Source of the DNA: JAAAPF01 sp964481035
GTDB lineage: Bacteria > Pseudomonadota > Alphaproteobacteria > Geminicoccales > Geminicoccaceae
Direction of reading: 5' to 3'
DNA: 47,361 nt
Assembly: GCA_964481035.1 (NCBI GenBank)
Contig: CAYZSE010000006.1
Span: 1 to 47,361, forward strand
Part shown: positions 18,001 through 25,938 of the stretch, piece after piece
Position numbering within the stretch: position 1 is the first letter of the stretch
How the letters are laid out: each line of letters opens with the position of its first letter
Notes under the pieces: model-generated
Seen by the model: the letters and a program-made list of their open reading frames with translations, nothing else
What the model was told of the DNA's origin: nothing
Databases searched by the model: none
Position numbers and translations under genes: made by a program

Positions 18001-18737
18001 CGGCGCTGCGGGTCTTCTCCAACGCCGAAGGCGCCTACGGCTCGAACGTCAACCACCTGATCGACAGCGGCTGCTGGCAGGACGAGGACGAGATCGCCGA
18101 GACCTACACCAAGCGCAAATGCTTCGCCTACGGCCGTACCGGCAAGCCGAAGCAGAACCCCGAGCTCTTGAAGGCGGTCCTCGGCGACGTCCAGATGGCC
18201 TACCAGAACCTCGAATCGGTCGAGCTCGGGGTCACCACGATCGACCACTACTTCGACACGCTGGGCGGCATCGGCCGCGCCGTGCGACGCACCCGCGGTG
18301 CGGACGTCCCCGTCTACATCGGTGACCAGACCCGCGGCGAGGGCCGCGTGCGGACGCTCGGCGAGCAGGTGGCACTCGAGACCCGCACCCGCATGCTCAA
18401 TCCCAAATGGTACGAGGGCATGCTTGAGCACGGCTACGAGGGCGTGCGCCAGATCGAGGCGGCGGTGACCAACACCATGGGCTGGTCGGCGACCACCGGT
18501 GGCGTGGCGCCCTGGGTCTACCAGCAGCTCACCCAGACCTACGTGCTCGACCGCGCGATGCGCGAGCGGCTCGCAGCGCTCAACCCGAAAGCATCGGCAC
18601 GCATGGCGAGCCGTCTGCTCGAGGCGCACGAGCGCAACTACTGGACGCCGGACGACGGCACCCTCGAGGCCCTCCGGGAAGCCGGCGAGGAGCTCGAGGA
18701 CCGCTTGGAAGGCATCGCTGAGGAGGTGGCAGCGTGA
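15030..18737 (+). CDS. bchH: magnesium chelatase subunit H
   Basis: A 1235-residue CobN/MgCh family protein that binds protoporphyrin IX and, with BchI and BchD (not in this window), inserts Mg2+. Family core motifs are present, including HFGMHGALEFMPGKQVGLSD near residue 592 and NVNHLIDSGCW near 1005. Length matches the 1190-1250 typical of BchH. Two adjacent ATGs (15030, 15033) lie inside the end of bchB; either could be used. The stop overlaps bchL as GTGA. Confidence 0.96.
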   Translation: MMPKPSSAADPTPVRVVLVSLDSHLAGAVERARRALRRDLPGLSLKLHVAAEWADGGDGLEQCRRDIAEADIVFLSMLFMEDHIQAILPDLRARRDGCDAMVACISAGEVIKLTRMGRFNMGGEAKGALALLKRLKGSRKEGKSGGAQQLAMLKRIPKLLRFIPGTAQDVRAYFLTMQYFLAGSDTNIANMVRLLVDRYADGPRRHLRSSLKPKAPAEYPETGLYHPGLPERIGTDPRQLPAPPSPVRGAVGVLVMRSYVLAGDTEHYDGVIAALERRGLRVVTAFASGLDARPAVEAFFTDHGRPTVDAIVSLTGFSLVGGPAYNDADAAAGMLEDLDIPYLSAQAVEFQTIEQWLASDRGLLPVEATMMVAIPELDGATGPMIYGGRSGTSPSEAARVMVANAERAAMLAARVARLIELRRTPKAERRLAVVLFNFPPNAGATGTAAYLSVFESLHHTLEALARDGYDVEVPESVDALRRAVLEGNARQFGSDANVQAQIAVDAHVRREPHLAEIEAQWGPAPGKHQTDGASLFVLGRQFGKVFVGVQPALGYEGDPMRLLFEHGFAPTHAFSAFYHYLKEDFAAHAVLHFGMHGALEFMPGKQVGLSDECWPDRLIGELPNIYLYAANNPSEGTIAKRRSAATLVTYLTPPLAQAGLYRGLVDLKASLDRWRTLAPEAWRERGELAALIQAQASTLDLAAAEPAWQGDLDQKVQHLAAALLELEYALIPHGLHIVGEPPSAEERVDMLTALAEASHGRKVEPAAVAALVDGATPETVAGRGADDATLSLFRELAATEKLLAVDHEIRGLLHALDGGFVSPAPGGDLLRTPAILPTGRNLHGFDPYRIPSVFAVADGARQAERLLERHRADGNALPQSVAMVLWGTDNLKSEGSPLAQALALIGAKPRFDSYGRLAGAELVPLEELGRPRIDVVMTLSGIFRDLLPLQTRLLAEAAWLAASADEPDELNYVAKHARAYQAANGCDLETAALRVFSNAEGAYGSNVNHLIDSGCWQDEDEIAETYTKRKCFAYGRTGKPKQNPELLKAVLGDVQMAYQNLESVELGVTTIDHYFDTLGGIGRAVRRTRGADVPVYIGDQTRGEGRVRTLGEQVALETRTRMLNPKWYEGMLEHGYEGVRQIEAAVTNTMGWSATTGGVAPWVYQQLTQTYVLDRAMRERLAALNPKASARMASRLLEAHERNYWTPDDGTLEALREAGEELEDRLEGIAEEVAA

Positions 18738-19624
18738 CGATCGTACTCGACCGGATCCCGAAGCGGCCGGACGGCGAAGGCTCCGTCCAGGTCAAGATGG
18801 ACGCGAAGATCACCAACGGCGCCAAGGTCTTCGCCGTCTACGGCAAGGGCGGCATCGGCAAGAGCACGACCTCGTCGAACCTGTCGGTCGCCTTCTCCAA
18901 GCTCGGCAAGCGGGTGCTGCAGATCGGCTGCGATCCCAAGCACGATTCGACCTTCACCTTGACCAAGCGGCTGATGCCGACGGTGATCGACATCCTGGAG
19001 CAGGTCGACTTCCACACCGAGGAGCTGCGGCCCGAGGACTTCGTCTACGAGGGCTACAACGGCGTGATGTGCGTCGAGGCGGGCGGCCCCCCGGCCGGCA
19101 CCGGCTGCGGCGGCTACGTCGTCGGCCAGACGGTGAAGCTCTTGAAGGAGCATCACCTTCTCGACGACACCGACGTCGTCATCTTCGACGTCCTGGGCGA
19201 CGTCGTCTGCGGCGGCTTCGCGGCCCCGCTGCAACACGCCGAGCGGGCGCTGATCGTCACCGCCAACGACTTCGATTCGATCTACGCCATGAACCGCATC
19301 GTCGCGGCGATCCTGGCGAAGTCGAAGAACTACGCGGTCCGCCTCGGCGGGGTGGTCGCCAACCGCAGCGCCGCGACCGACCAGATCGACCGCTACAACG
19401 AGGTGGTGGGGCTGGAGACCATGGCGCATTTCCGCGACCTCGACGCCATCCGCCGGTCGCGCCTGAAGAAGGCGACGCTGTTCGAGATGGGTGACGAGCC
19501 CGAGATCCTGGCCGTCCAGGAGGAGTACCTGCGGCTCGCGGCCGCGCTGTGGGCCGGCGCCGAACCCCAGCTCGCCGTGCCGATGAAGGACCGCGACATC
19601 TTCGAGCTCTTGGGCTTCGACTGA
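18734..19624 (+). CDS. bchL: dark-operative protochlorophyllide reductase iron-sulfur ATPase BchL
   Basis: A 296-residue nitrogenase-Fe-protein homologue that passes electrons to BchNB with ATP hydrolysis. It has a P-loop GKGGIGKST (37-45), a switch GCDPKHDST (65-73), and the two Cys ligands of the shared [4Fe-4S] cluster at 125 (GTGCGGY) and 159 (DVVCGGF), 34 residues apart as in Rhodobacter BchL. GTG start at 18734 overlaps the bchH stop; the stop overlaps bchM as TGATG. Confidence 0.97.
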   Translation: MTIVLDRIPKRPDGEGSVQVKMDAKITNGAKVFAVYGKGGIGKSTTSSNLSVAFSKLGKRVLQIGCDPKHDSTFTLTKRLMPTVIDILEQVDFHTEELRPEDFVYEGYNGVMCVEAGGPPAGTGCGGYVVGQTVKLLKEHHLLDDTDVVIFDVLGDVVCGGFAAPLQHAERALIVTANDFDSIYAMNRIVAAILAKSKNYAVRLGGVVANRSAATDQIDRYNEVVGLETMAHFRDLDAIRRSRLKKATLFEMGDEPEILAVQEEYLRLAAALWAGAEPQLAVPMKDRDIFELLGFD

Positions 19625-20325
19625 TGGCCACGAGCACCTACCTGCGCCGCCGCGGCGAGCTCGAGCACTACTTCGACCGGACGGCGGTCGAGGCGTGGAA
19701 GAAGCTCACCTCCGACGCGCCCGTGAGCGGCATCCGTGCGACCGTGCGCGCCGGCCGCGACCGGATGCGGGCGACCCTGCTCGACTGGCTGCCGGCGGAC
19801 CTGCGCGGCAAGCGCGTCCTCGACGCCGGCTGCGGGACCGGGGCGCTCGCCGTCGCGGCGGCGCGGCGCGGCGCCGCGGTCACGGCGATCGACCTCTCCC
19901 CCACCCTCGTCGACCTCGCCCGCGAGCGCTGCCCGGCCGATCTCGGCACGGGCTCGATCGACTTTCGCGCCGGCGACATGACGGCGCCGGGCCTCGGTCG
20001 CTTCGACCACGTCGCGGCGATGGACAGCCTCATTCACTACCGCACCGCCGACATCGTCCGCGTCCTCGCCGAGCTGGCGGGACGGACCGAGACGAGCCTC
20101 GTCGTCACCTTCGCGCCGCGCACGCCGATGCTCGCGCTCATGCACGCCGTCGGTCGCCTCTTCCCCAAGAGCGACCGGGCACCCGCGATCGAGCCCGTGG
20201 CACCGCGCCGCCTCTGGGCGCAGCTCGCCGCCGAGCCGGCGCTCGCCGCCTGGCGCCCGGCGCGCAGCGAGCGGATCGTCAGCGGCTTCTACACCTCGCA
20301 GGCGCTGGAGGTGGTGCGGCGATGA
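19624..20325 (+). CDS. bchM: Mg-protoporphyrin IX O-methyltransferase BchM
   Basis: A 233-residue SAM-dependent methyltransferase that makes the 13-propionate methyl ester, the substrate of AcsF. SAM motif I is VLDAGCGTGALAVAAA (65-80), followed by ITAIDLSP-type motif II. The N-terminus YLRRRGELEHYFDRTAVEAW is typical of BchM. Start ATG overlaps the bchL stop and its stop overlaps lhaA (ATGA). Confidence 0.96.
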   Translation: MATSTYLRRRGELEHYFDRTAVEAWKKLTSDAPVSGIRATVRAGRDRMRATLLDWLPADLRGKRVLDAGCGTGALAVAAARRGAAVTAIDLSPTLVDLARERCPADLGTGSIDFRAGDMTAPGLGRFDHVAAMDSLIHYRTADIVRVLAELAGRTETSLVVTFAPRTPMLALMHAVGRLFPKSDRAPAIEPVAPRRLWAQLAAEPALAAWRPARSERIVSGFYTSQALEVVRR

Positions 20326-21758
20326 GCGGCTCGGGCGTGCACCTGTTCCGCATCTGGCAGCGCCTCGGGCCGAGATTCCTGCCGTTCGCCGACGCGGCCT
20401 CCGCGGAGCTGCCGCTGTCCCGTCTCCTCCGCCTCGCCCTCTTCCAGATCTCGGTCGGCATGGCGGTGGTCCTCATCAGCGGCACGCTCAACCGGCTGAT
20501 GATCGTCGAGCTCGGGGTCAACGCCTGGCTGGTCGGCCTGATGATCGGGCTGCCGCTCCTCTTTGCGCCCTTCCGCGCGCTCATCGGCTTTCGTTCCGAT
20601 CACCATCGCTCGCACCTCGGCTGGCGACGGGTGCCCTACATCTGGCTCGGCACGGTGCTGCAGTTCTCGGGCCTCGCCATCATGCCGTTCGCGCTGCTGA
20701 TCCTCACCGGCGAGGCGCAGGGCGGGCCCGTGATCTTCGGGCAGATCGGCGCTGCCCTCGCCTTCCTGCTCGTCGGCGCCGGCCTGCACACCACGCAGAC
20801 GGCGGGCCTCGCCTTGGCGACGGACCTCGCGCCGAGCGCCAACCGGCCGCGGGTCGTGGCGCTGCTCTACGTCATGCTGCTGGTCGGCATGGCCGGCAGC
20901 GCCATCGTCTTCGGCCTCTTGTTGCGCGACTACAGCCACGTGCGCCTGATCGAGGTCGTCCAGGGCGCCGCGGTCGTCACCGTCGTGCTCAACGTCATCG
21001 CCCTGTGGAAGCAGGAGCCACGGCGGCCGGAGCTCACCCGCCACGACCGCGAGCGGCCCGCGTTCCGGGATGTCTGGCGCGATTTCATCAAGGGAGGGCG
21101 AGCCGGCCGGCTGCTCGTCGCCGTCGGGCTCGGCAGCGCCGCGTTCAGCATGCAGGACGTCCTCCTGGAGCCCTATGGCGGCGAGATCCTCGACCTCTCG
21201 ATCGCCGGCACGACGACGCTCACGGCGATCTTTGCCGGCGGCTCGCTCGGGGGCTTCATGCTGGCCGCACGGCTGCTCGGCCGGGGCCACGACCCGCATC
21301 TCCTCGCGAGCATGGGCGCGCTGATCGGCATCGTCGCCTTCTCGGCGGTGATCTTCTCCGACCCGCTCGGCTCGGCCGCTCTCTTCCGCATCGGCACGGG
21401 CCTCATCGGTCTGGGCGCCGGGCTGTTCGCGGTCGGCACGATGACCGCGGCCATGAACCTCGCCGACGCGGGCCAATCGGGGCTCGCGCTCGGCGCCTGG
21501 GGGGCCGTTCAGGCGACGGCCGCGGGCGTCGCGATCGCGCTGGGTGGCGCGATCCGCGACGTCGTCGCGAGCCTGGCGGCCGCGGGGGCGTTGGGCCCGG
21601 CGCTGACGGGTCCGTCGATCGGTTACGGCGTCGTTTATCACCTGGAGATAGCGCTACTGTTCATCACCCTCGCCGCCATCGGTCCGTTGGTCCGCCACAC
21701 CGGGCACGCGGCCGAGAACCGCCCATCGAAATTCGGCCTCGCCGAGTTTCCGGCCTAG
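20322..21758 (+). CDS. lhaA: light-harvesting 1 assembly protein LhaA (PucC family)
   Basis: A 478-residue, roughly twelve-span BCD-family membrane protein. LhaA is needed for LH1 assembly around the reaction centre. Family landmarks: GTLNRLMIVELGVNAWLVG near 50, HLGWRRVPYIWLGT near 100 and a repeat-like GLALGAWGAVQATAAG in the second half. Position between bchM and puhA is the standard one. Paralogue of the transporter at 6780-8117. Confidence 0.94.
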   Translation: MSGSGVHLFRIWQRLGPRFLPFADAASAELPLSRLLRLALFQISVGMAVVLISGTLNRLMIVELGVNAWLVGLMIGLPLLFAPFRALIGFRSDHHRSHLGWRRVPYIWLGTVLQFSGLAIMPFALLILTGEAQGGPVIFGQIGAALAFLLVGAGLHTTQTAGLALATDLAPSANRPRVVALLYVMLLVGMAGSAIVFGLLLRDYSHVRLIEVVQGAAVVTVVLNVIALWKQEPRRPELTRHDRERPAFRDVWRDFIKGGRAGRLLVAVGLGSAAFSMQDVLLEPYGGEILDLSIAGTTTLTAIFAGGSLGGFMLAARLLGRGHDPHLLASMGALIGIVAFSAVIFSDPLGSAALFRIGTGLIGLGAGLFAVGTMTAAMNLADAGQSGLALGAWGAVQATAAGVAIALGGAIRDVVASLAAAGALGPALTGPSIGYGVVYHLEIALLFITLAAIGPLVRHTGHAAENRPSKFGLAEFPA

Positions 21759-21783
21759 TCCCAGCGCCTGTGGAGGCCATGCC

Positions 21784-22539
21784 ATGCCTTTCGGAGCCAT
21801 CACTTCCCACATCGACGTCGCCCAGGTCGTGCTCTACACGTTCTGGATCTTCTTCCTCGGATTGGTCCTCTACCTTCGCTACGAGGACCAGCGCGAAGGC
21901 TATCCGCTCGAGAACGAGGAAGGCCCGACCAACCGCCTGATCTACTACCCGCCGCCGAACAAGGTCTGGAGCCTGCCGGGAGGCGGCACGGCCGAGAGCA
22001 ACAAGCCCGACCGCGCCAACATCCCCTACGAGACCACGGGCTACTTCATCGGCAACCCCGTCGAGCCGGTCGGCGACCCGCTCAAGGCCGGGGTCGGCCC
22101 GGGCTCCTACGCCCCGCGCAGCGACGTTCCCGACCTCACCTTCGACGGCCATCTCCGGCTCGTGCCGACCCGCGTCGACGGCGCGTTCGGCGTGGCGGAG
22201 GGCGACAGCGACCCGCGCGGCTTCGCCGTGGTCGGCTCCGACGACGCGGTCGCGGGCAAGGTCGTCGACATCTGGGTCGACCGGGCCGAGGCGATCTTCC
22301 GCTACTACGAGGTCGAGACGACCGGCAGCCGCCGCGTTCTCCTGCCCGTCTACTTCTCGCTCGTCTCGCCGTCCGCGAAGCGGGTCTTCGTCGACAGCAT
22401 CACCGCGGCCCAGTTCGAGGACGTGCCGGGCCTCGCCGAGCCGGATCGGGTGACGCGCCTCGAGGAGGACAAGATCGTCGGCTACTACGGTGGCGGGTAC
22501 CTCTACAGCACGCCCGAGCGCAAGGAGACGTGGTTGTGA
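21784..22539 (+). CDS. puhA: photosynthetic reaction centre H subunit
   Basis: A 251-residue protein with one N-terminal membrane span (about 12-32, VVLYTFWIFFLGLVLYLRYE) followed by the cytoplasmic PRC-barrel domain. Typical pieces are the REGYPLE region after the span, the RLIYYPPPNKVW loop and the C-terminal DKIVGYYGGGYLYSTPERKE. It caps the L/M subunits and tunes proton delivery to QB. 25 bases separate it from lhaA, with GTGGAGG as Shine-Dalgarno. No separate promoter or PpsR site is visible in that spacer. Confidence 0.97.
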   Translation: MPFGAITSHIDVAQVVLYTFWIFFLGLVLYLRYEDQREGYPLENEEGPTNRLIYYPPPNKVWSLPGGGTAESNKPDRANIPYETTGYFIGNPVEPVGDPLKAGVGPGSYAPRSDVPDLTFDGHLRLVPTRVDGAFGVAEGDSDPRGFAVVGSDDAVAGKVVDIWVDRAEAIFRYYEVETTGSRRVLLPVYFSLVSPSAKRVFVDSITAAQFEDVPGLAEPDRVTRLEEDKIVGYYGGGYLYSTPERKETWL

Positions 22540-23195
22540 GCGTGCGCGAGCACGACTACGAGCCGGTCCGGGGTCTCCCGGAGCGGCTCCCGCCGGGCGA
22601 GGAGATCCTCTGGCAGGGCGCGCCGGACTGGCGCGTCCTCGCCCGCCGGGCGTTCCACACCCGCAAGGTCGCCGCCTATTTCGGCCTGTTGCTGGCGTGG
22701 CGGGGCCTGACGGTGTGGTACGACGGCGAGCCGTTCGCCGCGTTCACGGCCGGCGCGGTCTGGCTCGTGCCGATGGCGCTCGCCGCGGTGGTGATCCTGA
22801 CCGGGCTGGCGTGGCTGCACGCCCGCGCCACCATCTACACGATCACCAGCCGCCGCGTCGTCATGCGCTTCGGCGTCGCCCTGCCGATGACCATCAACCT
22901 GCCGTTCAAGGTGGTCGAGGACGTGCTCCTCAAGACCTTCCCCGACGGCAGCGGCGATGTCGCCTTGAAGCTCGGCGGGGAGGATCGCGTCTCCTACTTC
23001 CATTTGTGGCCGCATGTGCGGCGCTGGTACATCTTCGACGCGCAGCCGATGTTCCGGGGAATCCCCGATGCGGCGGCCGTGGCGCAGCGCTTGGGCGCCG
23101 CGATCACCGCCGCGGGCGAGGCGGCCACCGCTTCCGCCCGCCCGATCGAGGCGAGCGCCACCGAAGCGCGCGCGCACCTCGCGGCCGCCAGCTGA
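22536..23195 (+). CDS. puhB: photosynthetic complex assembly protein PuhB
   Basis: A 219-residue protein with two membrane spans (about 42-60 and 70-92) and a PH-like (bPH2) domain, seen in the ATIYTITSRRVVMRFGVALP segment. PuhB helps assemble the reaction centre and LH1. The GTG at 22536 overlaps the puhA TGA (GTGA) and is 7 bases after AAGGAG; the GTG two codons earlier sits too close to that Shine-Dalgarno. Confidence 0.93.
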   Translation: MSVREHDYEPVRGLPERLPPGEEILWQGAPDWRVLARRAFHTRKVAAYFGLLLAWRGLTVWYDGEPFAAFTAGAVWLVPMALAAVVILTGLAWLHARATIYTITSRRVVMRFGVALPMTINLPFKVVEDVLLKTFPDGSGDVALKLGGEDRVSYFHLWPHVRRWYIFDAQPMFRGIPDAAAVAQRLGAAITAAGEAATASARPIEASATEARAHLAAAS

Positions 23196-23208
23196 GGGAG
23201 AGTACCCC

Positions 23209-23691
23209 ATGGAGAGCACCAGCAGCCGCAACGTGGAGCACTCCGCGCGCAGCAACGGCCTACCGCGGGGCGCCCTCTTCGCCGCCATCGGCCTGGTCGT
23301 GATGACGCTCGTGCTCGTCTTCACCGACCAGGCGCTGGACGCCTGGCGGGGCGAGGACAGCGTGACCGCCCCGCAGACCGTCCACCAGCTGTGGTTCGAG
23401 GACCGGGCCGACGGCGACGTCGCCGTGCGTGCCGACCGCGAGGCCCCGCCGCTGGTCGTCCTGCCCGGCGCGAGCAACAGCTTTTTGAAGTCGGTCGTCC
23501 GCTCTCTCGCGCACGTTCGCGAGCGCGAAGGGATCGTGCGCGACGCGGCGTTCCAGCTCATCGTCTGGACCGACGGCACGATGGTGCTCGCCGACCCGAC
23601 GACAGGGCAGTACATGCCGCTCAACGGCTTCGGCCGCGACAACGAGGCCGCCTTCAGAACCCTGGTCGCGGCGATGGACGAACGCTCGTGA
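23209..23691 (+). CDS. puhC: photosynthetic complex assembly protein PuhC
   Basis: A 160-residue protein anchored by one N-terminal span (about 20-40, GALFAAIGLVVMTLVLVFT), with a periplasmic domain ending in the family-typical YMPLNGFGRDNEAAF. PuhC is needed for efficient RC-LH1 core organisation. Thirteen bases after puhB with GAGGGAGAG as Shine-Dalgarno; stop overlaps the next gene as GTGA. Confidence 0.92.
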   Translation: MESTSSRNVEHSARSNGLPRGALFAAIGLVVMTLVLVFTDQALDAWRGEDSVTAPQTVHQLWFEDRADGDVAVRADREAPPLVVLPGASNSFLKSVVRSLAHVREREGIVRDAAFQLIVWTDGTMVLADPTTGQYMPLNGFGRDNEAAFRTLVAAMDERS

Positions 23692-23987
23692 GGGAGTGGC
23701 TCGGCGGCGAGCGCATCGACCTCGGCTGCACGATCGAGGTCGAGCACAGCTTCGACAGCCTGCACGCCCACGTCGAGCTCGACGGCGACCCCGAGGTGCA
23801 TGCGGGCGACGCGATCGTCGTGCACGGCGCGCCCGTGGACGTCGCCTTCGGCGAACGCGTCGTCTTGCGCCGTACGGCGACGCTGATCCGCGCCCACCCG
23901 CTCGAGCGGGCGTGGACCCGCCTGACGGGCCGTTTCGAGCTGATGGAGCTCTGCGAGTTCAGCTTTTCCTCAGGGGGGAAACTATGA
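23688..23987 (+). CDS. 99-aa conserved protein between puhC and acsF
   Basis: Starts with GTG overlapping the puhC stop and ends overlapping the acsF ATG (ATGA). The product includes GCTIEVEHSFDSLHAHVELD, HGAPVDVAFGERV and, near the C-terminus, ELMELCEFSFSSG. It is soluble and mostly beta-like, with no signal peptide. I recall similar small proteins in this slot of other alphaproteobacterial clusters but know no assigned function. The tight coupling to acsF suggests a role in cyclase function or core assembly; that is inference. Confidence 0.8.
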   Translation: MREWLGGERIDLGCTIEVEHSFDSLHAHVELDGDPEVHAGDAIVVHGAPVDVAFGERVVLRRTATLIRAHPLERAWTRLTGRFELMELCEFSFSSGGKL

Positions 23988-25054
23988 CCGCTACCGCCGT
24001 GGCGATGCCGCCGACACTGAACGATACGACGCGACGGGCGCAAGAAAGCACGATGCTCAGCCCGCGCTTCTACACCACGGACTTCGCCGAGCTCGAGAAG
24101 GTCGACGTCGAGCGGGTCCGGGCCGCTTGGGACGGCCTCATGGCCGAGCTGCGCGCCGATCCCAACAAGGGCCATTTCGTCCGCACCGACGAATGGGACG
24201 CCGACCTCGATAAGCTGTCGCCGGAGCTGCGCAAGGAGTTCCTCGACTTCCTCGTCAGCTCGGTCACCGCCGAGTTCTCGGGCTGCGTCCTCTATGCCGA
24301 GATCAAGAAGCGAATCAACCATCCGGAACTGCGTCAATTGTTCCGTTTCATGAGCCGCGACGAGGCGCGTCACGCTGGCTTCATCAATGATACTTTGAAA
24401 GACTTTGGCGTGGCGGTCGACCTCGGCTTTCTCACCAAGTCCAAGAAGTACACCTTCTTTAAGCCCAAATTCATCTACTACGCCACCTATCTCTCGGAGA
24501 AGATCGGCTACGCCAGGTACATCACCATCTATCGCCACTTGCAGCGGCATCCGGAGCGGCGCTTTCACCCGATTTTCAAGTGGTTCGAGCAGTGGTGTAA
24601 CGACGAGTTTCGCCACGGTGAGGCGTTCGCGCTGCTGATGCGCGCCGACCCGAAGCTGCTCGAGGGCCGCAACCGGCTGTGGATCCGCTTCTTCCTGCTC
24701 GCCGTGTTCGCGACGATGTACGTCCGCGACCACGCGCGGCCGGCGTTCCACGACGCCCTCGGCGTCGAGCCGAGAGAGTATGGCCTCGAGGTCTTCCGCA
24801 TCACCTCGGAGATCTCCAAGCAGGTCTTCCCGTTCACCATCGACATCGACGATCCGCGCTTTCTCGCCAAGCTCGACCGGCTCGTCGCCATTCGCCGCGC
24901 GATGGACGACGCCACGGCGCGCGGCGGGCTCTGGGGGCGGCTGCGCCGCGGTGGCCTCACCGCTCGGGCGGCCTGGACGTTCTTGGGGCTCTACCTTCTG
25001 CCGGTGAAGGAGCACGATCTACCGGCCGACGTGCGCCTGGCGCCGGCCTGGTAG
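23984..25054 (+). CDS. acsF: aerobic Mg-protoporphyrin IX monomethyl ester (oxidative) cyclase AcsF
   Basis: A 356-residue diiron enzyme that forms ring E of protochlorophyllide using O2. Iron-ligand motifs are at 126-130 (DEARH) and 207-211 (DEFRH), with Glu97 and Glu106 as further candidates. It ends with LYLLPVKEHDLPADVRLAPAW, a typical AcsF tail. ATG overlaps the preceding stop; AGGGGGGAA is a strong Shine-Dalgarno. No bchE (the O2-independent cyclase) is in this window. The stretch 24300-24600 uses more A/T-ending codons than its neighbours. Confidence 0.97.
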   Translation: MTATAVAMPPTLNDTTRRAQESTMLSPRFYTTDFAELEKVDVERVRAAWDGLMAELRADPNKGHFVRTDEWDADLDKLSPELRKEFLDFLVSSVTAEFSGCVLYAEIKKRINHPELRQLFRFMSRDEARHAGFINDTLKDFGVAVDLGFLTKSKKYTFFKPKFIYYATYLSEKIGYARYITIYRHLQRHPERRFHPIFKWFEQWCNDEFRHGEAFALLMRADPKLLEGRNRLWIRFFLLAVFATMYVRDHARPAFHDALGVEPREYGLEVFRITSEISKQVFPFTIDIDDPRFLAKLDRLVAIRRAMDDATARGGLWGRLRRGGLTARAAWTFLGLYLLPVKEHDLPADVRLAPAW

Positions 25055-25071
25055 GGGAGACGAGCGGCATC

Positions 25072-25938
25072 ATGACCGAGATCGGTGGACCCGTGCTCTT
25101 CGCCTTGCTCCTGTGGTGGAGCAGCACGGGTGCCGTTCTCTATCTCGTCGGGCTGCCTGCCCGCACCTTCCGCTGGAGCATGGTCGCGGGCAGCGTGCTG
25201 GCGGTGGCCTCGATCGCCGGCCTGGTCGCGCTTGCCGACCTGACCACGGTCTGGGGCGCTTATCTCGGCTTCACCTTCGGGCTGGGCTTGTGGGCCTGGC
25301 ACGAGATGAGCTTTCTGTTCGGCTTCGTGACCGGCCCGCGGCGGGTGGTCTCGGCCCACGATGCCACGGGCTGGCGGCGCTTTCGCCACGCGCTCCAGAC
25401 GCTGCTCTACCACGAGCTCGCGATCCTGGTGACCGCGTTGGCCCTGGCGGTCGTGCTCTGGGGCGCGGCCAACCAGACCGGCCTTTGGGCCTTCTTGTTG
25501 CTGTGGATCATGCGGCTGAGCGCCAAGCTCAACATCTTCCTCGGCGTGCCGAACATGAACGAGGAGTTCTTGCCGCCGCACCTGGCTTTTCTGCAGACCT
25601 ACTTCAAAAAGCGTCTGATGAATCCGCTCTTCCCGGTCTCGGTGACGATCGCGACGGGCGTATGCGTGTGGCTCGTCCGCCGTGGGATCGCGTTCGAGGC
25701 GAGCCCCTTCGAGGCGGCCTCTTGCCTCATCCTCGCGGTGATGCTGGCGCTCGCGGTGCTGGAGCACTGGTTCTTGGTGCTGCCCGTCCCCGATGCCGCG
25801 CTCTGGCGCTGGGCCATGCCGGCGGTCCGGCCCGCCGACGCGGTGGGCGCTGCGGCCCCGTCGCGGCCGCAGCCCCCGGTGCCCCGCCCGCTGCGCCGGG
25901 GCACCGCGCGGGTCCGGAGCGCGCCCGCCTTCAGGTGA
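25072..25938 (+). CDS. puhE: putative photosynthetic complex assembly protein PuhE
   Basis: A 288-residue integral membrane protein (DUF3623 type) with about seven spans; LYHELAILVTAL and NIFLGVPNMNEEFLPPHL are typical stretches. PuhE affects reaction centre and bacteriochlorophyll levels in Rhodobacter. It follows acsF by 17 bases and closes the superoperon. Its stop overlaps the 3' end of the convergent pgm gene by 8 bases. In Rhodobacter hemA comes next; here it does not. Confidence 0.92.
   Translation: MTEIGGPVLFALLLWWSSTGAVLYLVGLPARTFRWSMVAGSVLAVASIAGLVALADLTTVWGAYLGFTFGLGLWAWHEMSFLFGFVTGPRRVVSAHDATGWRRFRHALQTLLYHELAILVTALALAVVLWGAANQTGLWAFLLLWIMRLSAKLNIFLGVPNMNEEFLPPHLAFLQTYFKKRLMNPLFPVSVTIATGVCVWLVRRGIAFEASPFEAASCLILAVMLALAVLEHWFLVLPVPDAALWRWAMPAVRPADAVGAAAPSRPQPPVPRPLRRGTARVRSAPAFR

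Noticed and set aside
15048..18629. A very long open frame on the minus strand, antisense to bchH
   Set aside because: It mirrors bchH codon structure in GC-rich DNA, its residues are Arg/Ala/Gly/His-rich with no motif, and bchH is fully supported by family sequence.
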